Notes under the pieces: generated by a model
The model's database searches: none
Told to the model about the DNA's origin: nothing
Seen by the model: only the letters and a program-made list of their open reading frames with translations
Shown here: positions 51,143 to 59,921 of the stretch, piece by piece
Position numbering within the stretch: position 1 is the first letter of the stretch
Layout of the letters: each line of letters opens with the position of its first letter
Made by a program: the position numbers and the translations under genes
Origin: Collinsella aerofaciens
GTDB lineage: Bacteria > Actinomycetota > Coriobacteriia > Coriobacteriales > Coriobacteriaceae
Assembly: GCF_015555045.1 (NCBI RefSeq)
Contig: NZ_JADNJQ010000001.1
Span: 62,001 to 126,000, forward strand
Length of the DNA: 64,000 nt
Direction: 5' to 3'

Positions 51143-52213
51143 ATGCCCGTGTACAAGGACGACGGCAACGGCACGTTCTACGTGCAGTGCTACTACCGCG
51201 ACGCCCGCGGCTCGAAGCGCCACAAGACGAAGCGCGGCTTCTCCTCCGAGGTGGAGGCCGCAGTGTGGGAGAGCCAGTTCAAGAGCCTTAACGGCGGGGC
51301 CATGGACATGACGTTCTCCGAGTTCGTCGAGGTGTACGCCTCCGAGGTGAAGCCGCGCATACGCGAGCACACGTGGATCACCAAGGAGTACATCATCAAC
51401 GACAAGCTCGTGCCGTTCTTCGGGGACATGCGCATGTGCGACGTGAGGCCGATCGACGTCATCAGGTGGCAAAACGAGCTCACCGAGCACCGGGACGCCG
51501 ACGGGAAGCCCTGGGCACCGACGTACCTGCGCACAGTGAACAACCAGCTCAACGCCATCTTCAACCACGCCGAGCGCTACTACGGCCTCAGCGACAACCC
51601 GGTGCGCAGGGTCGACAAGATAGGCTCGAAGAAGGGCGGCGAGATGCAGTTCTGGACCAAGGACGAGTACCTGAGGTTCAGCGAGGCCGTCATGGACAAG
51701 CCTCTCTCATTCCACGCCTTCGAGCTGCTTTACTGGACGGGCATACGCTGCGGCGAGCTCCTGGCGCTCACGCCGTCCGACTTCATGCTGGAGAGCTCGC
51801 GGCTGCGCATCAACAAGTCGTACCAGAGCCTCAACGGCGTTGACACCGTGACCGACCCCAAGACGCCCAAGTCCGTGCGCACGATCGTCATGCCCGCCTT
51901 CCTGCGCGACGAGATGGCGGACTTCATCGAGATGCGCGACGACGTCGCCCCCGACGAGCGCCTGTTCGCCGTGACCAAGCACTTCCTGGCCCACGAGATG
52001 GAGCGCGGGTGCAAGGCGTCGGGCGTGAAGCGCATCCGCGTGCACGACATACGCCACAGCCATGTGAGCCTGCTGATAGAGATGGGCTTCTCCGCGCTGG
52101 CCATCGCCGAGCGCATGGGCCACGAGGCGGTGGACATCACCTACCGCTACGCGCACCTGTTCCCCACGAAGCAGGACGAGATGGCCGCCGCGCTCGACGG
52201 GGCGAGGGGGTAA
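51143..52213 (+). CDS. int: Tyrosine recombinase (ICE/phage integrase)
   Basis: The 356-residue protein has an N-terminal AP2-like arm-binding domain (residues 1-50), a SAM-like core-binding domain (57-150) and a catalytic domain with Arg202 (TGIRCGEL), a Lys near 243, His301-x-x-Arg304 (HDIRHSH), His327 (MGH) and Tyr336 (RYAHL), a complete set. It integrates and excises the surrounding element. The repeats at 49,923-50,296 are its likely arm sites. Which side of them forms the element cannot be told from this window. Confidence 0.95.
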   Translation: MPVYKDDGNGTFYVQCYYRDARGSKRHKTKRGFSSEVEAAVWESQFKSLNGGAMDMTFSEFVEVYASEVKPRIREHTWITKEYIINDKLVPFFGDMRMCDVRPIDVIRWQNELTEHRDADGKPWAPTYLRTVNNQLNAIFNHAERYYGLSDNPVRRVDKIGSKKGGEMQFWTKDEYLRFSEAVMDKPLSFHAFELLYWTGIRCGELLALTPSDFMLESSRLRINKSYQSLNGVDTVTDPKTPKSVRTIVMPAFLRDEMADFIEMRDDVAPDERLFAVTKHFLAHEMERGCKASGVKRIRVHDIRHSHVSLLIEMGFSALAIAERMGHEAVDITYRYAHLFPTKQDEMAAALDGARG

Positions 52214-52218
52214 GAAGG

Positions 52219-52644
52219 ATGCCGTGCGAGAACAGCGCCCGCAAGCGCAGCAAGACGATGGCGTTCCGCTGCACGCCCGAGGAGCGCAAGCTCATATGCG
52301 AGATGGCAGCCTGGAGCGGCATGAGCAGGCAGGACTACATCATCGCCAAGCTCACCGATACCCAGGTCGAGGTGAGGCCCTCCGTGAGCGTGCAGAAGGC
52401 ACTGAGGGACTCGATGGCGGAATTGGCCAAGGAGGTGCGGCTGGCGGCCTCCTACGGCGAGCTGAGCGAGTCCCTGCAGCAGAGGGTTGAGCTCGTTATG
52501 GGGTTCTTCCTGGCGCTCGGCGAGCCTGTTGACGCGCCGACGGAAGAGACATCGCCACGAACTACGTTTTTGGAAGAGCCGGTTCCATCCGTCATCGATG
52601 CGGGTTCCGACACCGCAAGCATCTTCGAGATGGGACGCAGGTAG
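52219..52644 (+). CDS. RHH/MobC-like DNA-binding protein
   Basis: The 141-residue product from ATG 52219 reads KTMAFRCTPEERKLICEMAAWSGMSRQDYIIAKL, a ribbon-helix-helix plus MobC-like helix, followed by a long helical region and an acidic tail. It begins 5 bp after the integrase stop. It may act in relaxosome formation for a second, smaller mobilisable element whose relaxase is absent, or regulate int. Confidence 0.65.
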   Translation: MPCENSARKRSKTMAFRCTPEERKLICEMAAWSGMSRQDYIIAKLTDTQVEVRPSVSVQKALRDSMAELAKEVRLAASYGELSESLQQRVELVMGFFLALGEPVDAPTEETSPRTTFLEEPVPSVIDAGSDTASIFEMGRR

Positions 52645-52647
52645 GGC

Positions 52648-54351
52648 CTAGCGCCAGACCTCCAACGCCTTGTCCGCAAGCCATTCGGCGCGATCGGCGA
52701 TATCGCCCTCGTTCCAAGACTCCTTCTCTAGGGCGCCGGCCATGGTCGCAAGGCCGGCGGCGCAGAGGGCCAAGCCGTCCTTGTATCCCTTTCCCTGCTT
52801 CTTGGTGGTCCAATCGGCATCGCGGATGGAGGCGTTGAGCGAATGCGTGATGATGGCGAGGTTGCCGAGCGTGAGGAGCTTCCGGTCCCTTCGCGTTGCG
52901 GCTTCGTCGTCGAGGGCTCCCCATTTGTTGCGCCACTTCTTGGGCATCATGTGCTCGAGGGTGTACTGGTTGAACCCGAGCAGGGCCGTGCTGCTCATGC
53001 CCGGACGAATGGCGCTTTCCAGCAGATAGAGGACGCCCTTGGACTGGAGGTTGTACAGACACGATTCCTCGAATGCCGCTCGAACCTCGGCGTCGCCGGG
53101 CATGTACGTCGTCGCCTCGTCATTGGCTTCGAGAGCCTTCCTCAGCGCCTCCGCGTCCTTCACCTCGTTCAGGATCAGCGAGGTGAACAGCCTGTTGTAG
53201 TTCTTCGTGGTCGCCTGAACCAGCATTCGGCGGACGATGTAGCTCTCAAGCAGGGCGTAGATCTTAGATTCCTCGCTCGAAGACTCCGCGTTCTTTCGAA
53301 CGTAGAGCACGTACGGGATGAGCGTCGAGTTCTTGAGGCCGAATATCAGCACGTTCAGGCGCTCGACGCCGGAAGCGGAGGGGATGTCCGCGTCGCAGTA
53401 GCCAGGGTCGAACGTGGACTCGAACGCCTCGGCATACGCCTTCATGTTGTCGAGAATCTCGACCTTGTCGCCGTTGCAGTACCTGCCGATGAAATCCTTG
53501 TAGGACTGGAAGAGGTTCGAAGTACGCGAATAGAAGAGCTTGTCCTCGGTCGTGACGCCACGCCTCTTGTCCTGGACCAGAATCTGGAGGAACGCGTCGA
53601 AGAAGAGGTCGACGAGCGTGCGCTTGATGCGCCCGGTAACGATCTCCTGCTCCCAATACTCCCTCTTCTCAGCCGTGGGCTCGAAGACGTCTTCCCAGCA
53701 CTCCTTGAACGCCTGCTCGTTCTCGCGGTTGAAGAAGTAGTTCTTGAGGAGCTCCGCCGTCGTCAGGCGCACCCCGAGCGAGTTGATGGTGTCGAATATC
53801 TGCTGCTCGTCCTCGCCCTCGGTAAGGTCGATGCAGACGAACTGGACGTTCGACTTGATCGTGTTCCTGTCGACCTTCTCCGGGTCGATATTCTTGAGGA
53901 AGTAGTTGTAGGCAAGGACGATGGCCGAGGAGCCCTCGAGGGGTTCGCAGCCCGTGGCGCTGACGACCTTTTCGAAATCCTGCCGGTCGTACTTGCCGTG
54001 CCGCAAGGCGACATCGCCGGTCTCCAGGACGAAATCTCGCTCAAACAAATTGTTGGTGCCGTTTTTTGCACAGAGTGCCTTGAAGAAGATGACCATGGTC
54101 GTGAGTCGCTGCTGGCCGTCGATGACGGTGCGAACCTCGGAGACCTCGGACCAGGTGTTGCCGGAGGAGGCCTGCTTCAGGATGATGGAGCCCAGGAAAT
54201 AGGGCCGCTTCGAGGCCGTGACGAACTCCATGTCGCCGAGGAAACGCTCCCATTGCTCTTCTCCCCAGACGTACGCCCTTTGGTAAAAAGGTATTTCGAG
54301 CAGGCGCGATCCGTTGAACACGCCGCTTATCGTTGCTTTTCCTGCATCCAT
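52648..54351 (-). CDS. DUF262/HNH restriction-type protein (GmrSD/SspE-like)
   Basis: The 567-residue protein has the DUF262 ParB-like NTPase start (IPFYQRAYVW at 20-29, DGQQRLTT at 78-85) and a C-terminal DUF1524-type HNH region (YTLEHMMPKKWRNKWG, LTLGNLAIITHSLNASI). This single-chain architecture is shared by GmrSD type IV enzymes, which cut modified phage DNA, and related defence nucleases. It is the last gene of the leftward restriction island, 51 bp after the DUF4238 gene, and overlaps nothing on the integrase side (3 bp gap to the RHH gene, convergent). Confidence 0.87.
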   Translation of the reverse strand: MDAGKATISGVFNGSRLLEIPFYQRAYVWGEEQWERFLGDMEFVTASKRPYFLGSIILKQASSGNTWSEVSEVRTVIDGQQRLTTMVIFFKALCAKNGTNNLFERDFVLETGDVALRHGKYDRQDFEKVVSATGCEPLEGSSAIVLAYNYFLKNIDPEKVDRNTIKSNVQFVCIDLTEGEDEQQIFDTINSLGVRLTTAELLKNYFFNRENEQAFKECWEDVFEPTAEKREYWEQEIVTGRIKRTLVDLFFDAFLQILVQDKRRGVTTEDKLFYSRTSNLFQSYKDFIGRYCNGDKVEILDNMKAYAEAFESTFDPGYCDADIPSASGVERLNVLIFGLKNSTLIPYVLYVRKNAESSSEESKIYALLESYIVRRMLVQATTKNYNRLFTSLILNEVKDAEALRKALEANDEATTYMPGDAEVRAAFEESCLYNLQSKGVLYLLESAIRPGMSSTALLGFNQYTLEHMMPKKWRNKWGALDDEAATRRDRKLLTLGNLAIITHSLNASIRDADWTTKKQGKGYKDGLALCAAGLATMAGALEKESWNEGDIADRAEWLADKALEVWR

Positions 54352-54402
54352 CCTTAAAGCCCTATCTATCCTTTGCGGTTATTGCTGGCGGGGTCAATTT
54401 TA

Positions 54403-55530
54403 TCAATACGCTGCTTGACCCTTTAATGTTCCCGGTCCTTGCCGTCTTCTCCCCAGAAGGTGCTCGAAGATGATGCGCAGGTCCTCGTCATCAAGGCAGC
54501 CGCCCTCGAGGCAGCCACGGTCGATGGTATCGATCATCGTCTGCCCCTTCTTCTTCGAGCGGTCGTAGATCACTGTGTCGAGGGATAGCTCCCTGCCGTC
54601 GCGCGTGAACATCTCGTGCATGAATTCGGCACTGTTCGCTTGACTCCAATCGCGTACCGCGTGCTCGAGCGGGCCGCTTCCCCTCGATATGGCGACATCC
54701 CAATGCTCGCAGTTAAGCAGAAGAAGTCGGTTCATGAACTCGACGCCCGAAAAACCGAGTCTCGCAAACGGCAGAAATAGAGGGTCATCTGAAAAGACCG
54801 CAGCATACTCACTGCTCAACGGCATATACGCGAGATGAAAATCGTACGAGTCGTTCTCGGGCCCGATGATGAACATAGGCATCGACGTCGTAACGAACCC
54901 TGAGCCGACGGGTGCCCTAAGGATGGAGAAGCTCTTCTCAAAAAAAGCCTTTCGAATACGGTTAACTGGCACAATATCATCGTTGGAGAAGAGCATGGTT
55001 GCGGCGGCGGCAAGCTCGACCACCGCTTGGGAATCCCCGCGCCAATCCGACCAATCGAGCAAGCCGAGCTCATAGGGTGTCAGATGAACGTTTCTGAGCA
55101 GCTCTTCGGCAGTCTCGCGTGACCATTTCTTGTCGACGCGCATACTGATAGGGTGCCGGACGATGATATTTGCTGCCAGCTCGCAAACGGCGGCTTTCCC
55201 ATCAGAATACCCTTCGTCTTCGCACCGGTCTTCTTTCTGGCGTTCCAAAAAGCGATCGTAAAGCGGCGCGATGCGGCTCTCGAGCTCAGATAGCTTAACC
55301 TCGATGAGGTTCTGCGCATAGAATCTGTCTGTCGCATCGCCTGTCGCATCGGCATGCTCGACCTCATAAAGATCGCGCATGCTGCAAAGGTTCTCGCAAT
55401 TCGTGCGGAAGAAGGAGCCCTTCTGTCTGCTGTAGGCATGAAGCTGCCCGGAGGAATCCGCGAAATGGCGCAGGTAGAACCGCGGCACCCAGTGCTGCTT
55501 TCGCGTCATCTTTCCGGGCAGCTTCGACAT
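54403..55530 (-). CDS. DUF4238 protein in the restriction operon
   Basis: The 375-residue protein begins with the DUF4238 signature KQHWVPRFYLRHFAD (residues 11-25), then YSRQKGSFFRTNCENLCSMRDLYE, and has RHPISMRVDKKW in the middle. DUF4238 proteins are frequent in defence islands and carry conserved His/Arg/Asp residues suggestive of an enzyme, but the activity is not known. It starts 1 bp after the Res stop, so it belongs to the type III operon here. Confidence 0.83.
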   Translation of the reverse strand: MSKLPGKMTRKQHWVPRFYLRHFADSSGQLHAYSRQKGSFFRTNCENLCSMRDLYEVEHADATGDATDRFYAQNLIEVKLSELESRIAPLYDRFLERQKEDRCEDEGYSDGKAAVCELAANIIVRHPISMRVDKKWSRETAEELLRNVHLTPYELGLLDWSDWRGDSQAVVELAAAATMLFSNDDIVPVNRIRKAFFEKSFSILRAPVGSGFVTTSMPMFIIGPENDSYDFHLAYMPLSSEYAAVFSDDPLFLPFARLGFSGVEFMNRLLLLNCEHWDVAISRGSGPLEHAVRDWSQANSAEFMHEMFTRDGRELSLDTVIYDRSKKKGQTMIDTIDRGCLEGGCLDDEDLRIIFEHLLGRRRQGPGTLKGQAAY

Positions 55531-55531
55531 C

Positions 55532-58500
55532 CTAAGCCTTCACCGCCTCGTATTGGTAGGTCGTGCGCACGTTGTAATGGAAGTCGTTTCCGAGGTCCAG
55601 CGCCTCGAAGTGCTTCTTGGCGCAGCCGATCTTGATCTTCTCCGCGTCGCGCAGGGCGGGCTCGCCGTTCTTGCCGCCCTTGGTCTCGGTCACGAAGTAC
55701 ACGCGGCGCTCGCCGTCGGCCTCCTCGACGTACGCCCAGTCGGGGTTGTAACTGCCGAGCGGCGTGTCGATCTTGAACGCCGAGGGCAATTTCGCGAACA
55801 CGAGAACCTCCTCCTGCTTGTCTAGAGCCTCGGCAAAGGAGCGCTCGACCCCCGCCGAGTCGTAGACCACGTAGTTGTACAGGCTCTTGCTCGTCATGTC
55901 CGGCTTCCACGCGTTCTGCCCAAGGTAGGCCGTGTAGTCGTCAAGCTCGAGGTCGCGCATGGTGTACCACTCGTCCTCGGGAAGGCGCACGTACTTGATG
56001 CCCTGGGCGATGAGGTCGTTCTTCACGCGGTTGATCTTGTCGCCGACCTGCGCGAGGAAGGTCGCGGGGTCGATCTCGAACTCGTCGAGGCGGCTGCAGC
56101 CCTCGAGGATCGCCTTGATGGTGCCGCGGGTGAGCCCGACGGCGTCCTGCAGCTCTGCGATCGGGTCGGGAAGGTCGTATTTCACCTTTCCCGAAACGGA
56201 CACCACGGAGGTGCCCGTGCCCTCGGCGCTCACGCCCGCGTCGTCGATGCCCAGCGAGGCACGCTCGCTCGTCACCTGGGGCGGGCGCACGGCGAGCATG
56301 CCGTCGACAGCTTCGATGGCATGCTCGATGAGCTTGCCGGAGTCGACCTCGACCTGGAAGCGCGTGCGCTGGCGGATGCGGTCCCACAGGGCCTGGAACG
56401 CAGGGTCGAGCGTGACGTCCTTCTGCAGCTCGACCGAGACCTCCTTGGCCTTGTCACGGATCTGGACCCTCTGGGACTTGTGGATGATGATCGCCTCGAC
56501 CTGCTCCTTGGCAGGCTCGAGCTCGGCGGGGAGCTCGACCTTGCCCTCCTCGGCGGCCGCCTTCAGCTCGGGCGTCACCGCGCCCTTGCCGTCGACCATG
56601 CCGGTCGCGACGAGGTGGTCGTAGACCTGCTTGGACTTCTCGTAGCCCAGGCGCTCCTCGACGCCATCATCGCCCTTGACCGTGACCTTCGTGAAGCTCT
56701 CCGGAGTGATGACGCCGAACTTGAAGTCCTCAGCCTCAAGCTCCTTCTGCAGGCCGTTGGCGAAGTCGTCGTAGCTCTCGTTCGCGATGACGGTGAGCAC
56801 GTTCGCCTCTGGGTCGTACAGGCGCTCGCCATCCTGGTTCACGCACAGGCGCAGACCGCGGCCGATCTTCTGGCGCTTGGTCAGGTTGTCCTTTGTCTCG
56901 ACGAGCGTGCAGATCTGGAACACGTTGGGGTTGTCCCAGCCCTCCTTGAGCGCGGAGTGGCTGAAGACGAAAGAGACGTCCTTGTCCGCGTCCTTGCCGT
57001 CCGGGAAGGAGATGAGCGTCTCCTTCTTCTGCATGATGAGCTCGAAGGCCCCGGCGTCGTCGGCGGTGCCGGCGGCTCCCTTGGAGTCCTTGAACTTGCC
57101 CTTCTTGTCCTTGGCGAAGTATCCCTGGTGCACGGCGTGGGGGTCGCGCACCAGCGGGGCGCCGACGGCTTCGTAGCACTCGAGCCACGTGCCCTTGCCG
57201 ATCCCCGCCGCCTTTGCGATGCGACGAGGCGCCTTCGAGTTCAGGGCACCTGCGTACTCCTCCTCAAACATCAGGGCGTACAGGCCGCCGTGGACTTCGG
57301 GCTCGTAGACGCGGTATCGGTCGACGCGGTCGATGAAGAAGAGCGAGAGCACCTTCACGCCGCGCGGCCACAGCTCGAACTGGCGGGCCAGGTGGTCCTC
57401 GATGGTGCGGCGGATCTGCGCGCGCTTGACGACCTCCTCGTTGACGTCGCCCAGCGCCTCGCCGAGCTCGAGCACCTCGCCGTTCTGGAACTCTATGAAC
57501 TCGTCGCCCACTGCGGCGCCGATGTTGTTGACCACCCAGCCGCTCTCGTAGTCGCTGTTCTCGCCGCTCTTCTGGTAGAGGTCGTTGCCGGTCTTCACCG
57601 TGACGGCCTTGCGCTTCTGCGTGCCGTCGGCCTGGCGCACGTCGATGGACACCTTGGCGGAGAACGGGTCGGACTTGACGGACTCGAGCCTCACGTACGC
57701 GCCGTTGAGGTTCGCCTCGGCCTTGATCGAGTCCACGCAGATGCCCTTCACCAGGTGGCGCTCGAAGGCGTCGACCGGCGTGAGGCGGTAGATCATGTTG
57801 TAGGCCTGCTTGTGCGTGGCCGAGTAGCGCAGCACGAACAGCGGGTTCAGGCTCTTGATGGCGGCCTTGGCCTGCTTGGTGTTGTCGACGCTCTGGGGCT
57901 CGTCGATGATGACGACGGGCTTGCAGGCGCTCACGAGCTCGCGAGGGCTGAAGCCGCCGGTGAGCTTCTCGCTGGGACGGTGGAAGAGGTTGCCCTCCTT
58001 CGCGGTGCCATCCTTCTCGAGGCCCTTGTTGAACGCGTCGATGTTGATGACCATGACCTGGATGGAGCTCGACGTGGCGAAGTTACCCACCGGCCCCATG
58101 TCCTTCGAGTCGTACACGAAGTAGTCGAGCGGCGTGCGGTCGTAGAGCGTCTCGAAGTGCCTGCGGGTGGTCTGGAGGCTCTTGAGGACGCCCTCGCGGA
58201 TGGCCACGCTCGGCACGACGATAACGAACTTGGTGATGCCGTAGCGGCGGTTTAGCTCGTAGATGGAGCGGATGTAGACGTAGGTCTTGCCGGTGCCGGT
58301 CTCCATCTCGACGGTGAAGTCTCGCAGGCGCCCATCGGTGAGGACGTCGGTTGCCGGGAGGCAGCCCTCCTCCTGCACGGCGTGCAGGTTGTCGAGGAGC
58401 TGGCCCGGCGCCACGCGAAGCTCGTTGCCGTGGCCGACCATGAGCTCGCCGATTGCCGTCTGGCCTTTGCGGCCGGAATCGGCGGAGAATACGCTGCCAA

Positions 58501-58594
58501 TAAATTGTTGTCCGCGGAACAGGTCGCAGGTTGCTTCGATGGCCTCCAGCTGGTGCTGCTGGTCGGATGAGAACTTGAACTCGAGCGCCGCCAT
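55532..58594 (-). CDS. res: Type III restriction enzyme Res subunit
   Basis: The 1,020-residue protein has superfamily 2 helicase motifs (METGTGKTYVY, Walker A near 97-107; IIDEPQSVDN, motif II near 231; SHSALKEGWDNPNVFQICTL and QKIGRGLRLCVN, motifs V/VI) and a C-terminal PD-(D/E)XK nuclease (NPDWAYVE...VYFVTETKGG). Res translocates or switches on DNA and cuts when two Mod-bound sites collide. The gene is intact, but its Mod partner immediately upstream (1 bp gap) is truncated, so it has no functional recognition subunit in this window. Confidence 0.94.
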   Translation of the reverse strand: MAALEFKFSSDQQHQLEAIEATCDLFRGQQFIGSVFSADSGRKGQTAIGELMVGHGNELRVAPGQLLDNLHAVQEEGCLPATDVLTDGRLRDFTVEMETGTGKTYVYIRSIYELNRRYGITKFVIVVPSVAIREGVLKSLQTTRRHFETLYDRTPLDYFVYDSKDMGPVGNFATSSSIQVMVINIDAFNKGLEKDGTAKEGNLFHRPSEKLTGGFSPRELVSACKPVVIIDEPQSVDNTKQAKAAIKSLNPLFVLRYSATHKQAYNMIYRLTPVDAFERHLVKGICVDSIKAEANLNGAYVRLESVKSDPFSAKVSIDVRQADGTQKRKAVTVKTGNDLYQKSGENSDYESGWVVNNIGAAVGDEFIEFQNGEVLELGEALGDVNEEVVKRAQIRRTIEDHLARQFELWPRGVKVLSLFFIDRVDRYRVYEPEVHGGLYALMFEEEYAGALNSKAPRRIAKAAGIGKGTWLECYEAVGAPLVRDPHAVHQGYFAKDKKGKFKDSKGAAGTADDAGAFELIMQKKETLISFPDGKDADKDVSFVFSHSALKEGWDNPNVFQICTLVETKDNLTKRQKIGRGLRLCVNQDGERLYDPEANVLTVIANESYDDFANGLQKELEAEDFKFGVITPESFTKVTVKGDDGVEERLGYEKSKQVYDHLVATGMVDGKGAVTPELKAAAEEGKVELPAELEPAKEQVEAIIIHKSQRVQIRDKAKEVSVELQKDVTLDPAFQALWDRIRQRTRFQVEVDSGKLIEHAIEAVDGMLAVRPPQVTSERASLGIDDAGVSAEGTGTSVVSVSGKVKYDLPDPIAELQDAVGLTRGTIKAILEGCSRLDEFEIDPATFLAQVGDKINRVKNDLIAQGIKYVRLPEDEWYTMRDLELDDYTAYLGQNAWKPDMTSKSLYNYVVYDSAGVERSFAEALDKQEEVLVFAKLPSAFKIDTPLGSYNPDWAYVEEADGERRVYFVTETKGGKNGEPALRDAEKIKIGCAKKHFEALDLGNDFHYNVRTTYQYEAVKA

Positions 58595-58595
58595 G

Positions 58596-59354
58596 CTAGA
58601 CCGTCCTCAATTCGATCTCACAGCCCATGCGCTCGCCGGCGTGCTTGAAGATCTGCACGGCGTTGAGCTTGAGGGTGTCGTCGAGGACGGAATCGAGGAT
58701 GAGAACGCGCCTGGGCTCCATGTCGGCGATGGCCTCGAGCGCCTCAATGGTGAGGCCTCGGGACATGCAGCAGACGAGCTCGTCGCAAGCGACGGACCAG
58801 ATGGGATAGCCCGCGGCTTCAGACTTCTCGACGGGCAGCGTGAGCTCGAGGCCCCATTTGAGCATCATCTCGAAGACGATATCCATATCGGAGCGATCGG
58901 GCTTGACCACGTCGAAGAGGAGCTGACCGGGCTCGGGCTTCTCAATGCCGGACTCATCGAGCTCGAACACACGGAAGCCGATGTCGGGAAGCTGCTTGGG
59001 TCCCTCGCCAAGCTTGAGTTGACGGTTGGATTCCTCGAGCTCGGTTTTGATTTTGTCGCCTGCGCGGCGAATGCGTCCTTCGCCTATGTCGCAGAGAGTC
59101 TCATACCCGTCCTTGTAGGCGTCGCGTTTCGGGTCACAAGGCTCTGGAAGCTGGACAAGGATAAACTGATAGCGATCATCTTTTCCGAGCTCCTGCAGGA
59201 ACATGGCATGGGCGGTCGATGCTGAGCCTGAGAAAAAATCAAGCACAATATCACCCGTGCTTAAATGCTCATGTACGGTAAGGAAGCAAGCAACCGAAAA
59301 CAAGAGATAGACCGCCAGCACTACACTATTCCGAACCAAAGACCAAAAGATAAG
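58596..59354 (-). pseudogene. mod: Type III methyltransferase Mod, C-terminal fragment truncated by the tet(W) segment
   Basis: Convincing Mod sequence begins around STGDIVLDFFSGSASTAHAM (SAM-binding motif I of beta-class enzymes, near 59,220-59,270) and continues to the normal C-terminus (about 240 residues). In this class the catalytic DPPY lies N-terminal to motif I, so it is missing together with the recognition domain. The residues before motif I (hydrophobic, ending about 59,357) do not look like Mod. No ribosome site precedes the apparent ATG, which sits in a hairpin arm. The fragment should be inactive. Confidence 0.82.
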
Positions 59355-59395
59355 CATTGTGGGAAAATCTAAACTTTTGGATTTTCCTACAATGC
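59354..59395. repeat. 42-bp near-perfect hairpin at the left edge of the tet(W) segment
   Basis: Arms 59354-59373 and 59376-59395 are 20 bp long with 18 matches (starting GCATTGT, ending ACAATGC) and a 2-base loop; both mismatches would be G-U pairs in RNA. It may be a transposon-end or terminator remnant. Confidence 0.75.
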
Positions 59396-59599
59396 CAACT
59401 ACGGCGGAATCCCTCCCACTCCTTATATCTTTCTGTATACATTGAATTTGTATTTAGTAAAATGCAGACAACACCACGGATCGGCTTTTGGTTGGACAAT
59501 TCCAACCAAACACCACAGCAGACAGCAGAAAACATTCTGAACGCTAGGAAGCCGGTATGATTGTTACATATAAGGGGAAGAAAAATTTCTTTTAGGTAC

Positions 59600-59628
59600 T
59601 TGCTTTCCTAAAACTGATGTGATACAAT
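59600..59628 (+). promoter_or_regulatory. tet(W) promoter
   Basis: TTGCTT (59600-59605) and TACAAT (59623-59628) are separated by 17 bp. The transcript would begin near 59,635 and carry a leader of almost 290 nt. Confidence 0.8.
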
Positions 59629-59656
59629 GATTTAAACCAGAAAAGGAGTAAAAAAT

Positions 59657-59680
59657 ATGCGGCAAGGTAATCTTAAATAA
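59657..59680 (+). CDS. tet(W) leader peptide (MRQGNLK)
   Basis: AAAAGGAG is followed by ATG 59657 and seven codons, then TAA. It is too short to be a functional protein; short leader peptides with strong ribosome sites take part in attenuation control of ribosomal-protection tet genes, where drug-slowed ribosomes change the downstream folding. Confidence 0.65.
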   Translation: MRQGNLK

Positions 59681-59850
59681 AACTATAATCAAATAGTGGG
59701 AACAAAGGATTATGATAGCTACTTTTGTAGGGGCTTAGTTTTTTGTACCCAATTTAAGAATACTTTTGCCTTATCAATTTTGACATATCCCCAAAAACAG
59801 CAATCACAAACAGGTGTATGCTGTATATGTGTATGTCAGCAACTTATAAT

Positions 59851-59887
59851 CCCCAGTGGTAAAAGTATTTTACTGCTGGGGATTTTT
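59851..59887 (+). terminator. Attenuator hairpin ahead of tet(W)
   Basis: CCCCAGTGGTAAAA pairs with TTTTACTGCTGGGG around GTA (12 of 14 positions), followed by ATTTTTAT. It lies 35 bp before the tet(W) start, after the leader peptide, and fits transcriptional attenuation relieved by tetracycline. Confidence 0.8.
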
Positions 59888-59921
59888 ATGCCCTTTGGGG
59901 CTGTAAAGGGAGGACAATCAC

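Noticed and set aside
56321-58255. A 644-codon rightward frame antisense to res
   Set aside because: Leu/Val/Asp-rich shadow composition with no motifs, fully within an obvious res gene.
59357-59560. 67-codon rightward frame at the left edge of the tet(W) segment
   Set aside because: Starts within a hairpin arm, lacks a ribosome site and has no recognisable family.
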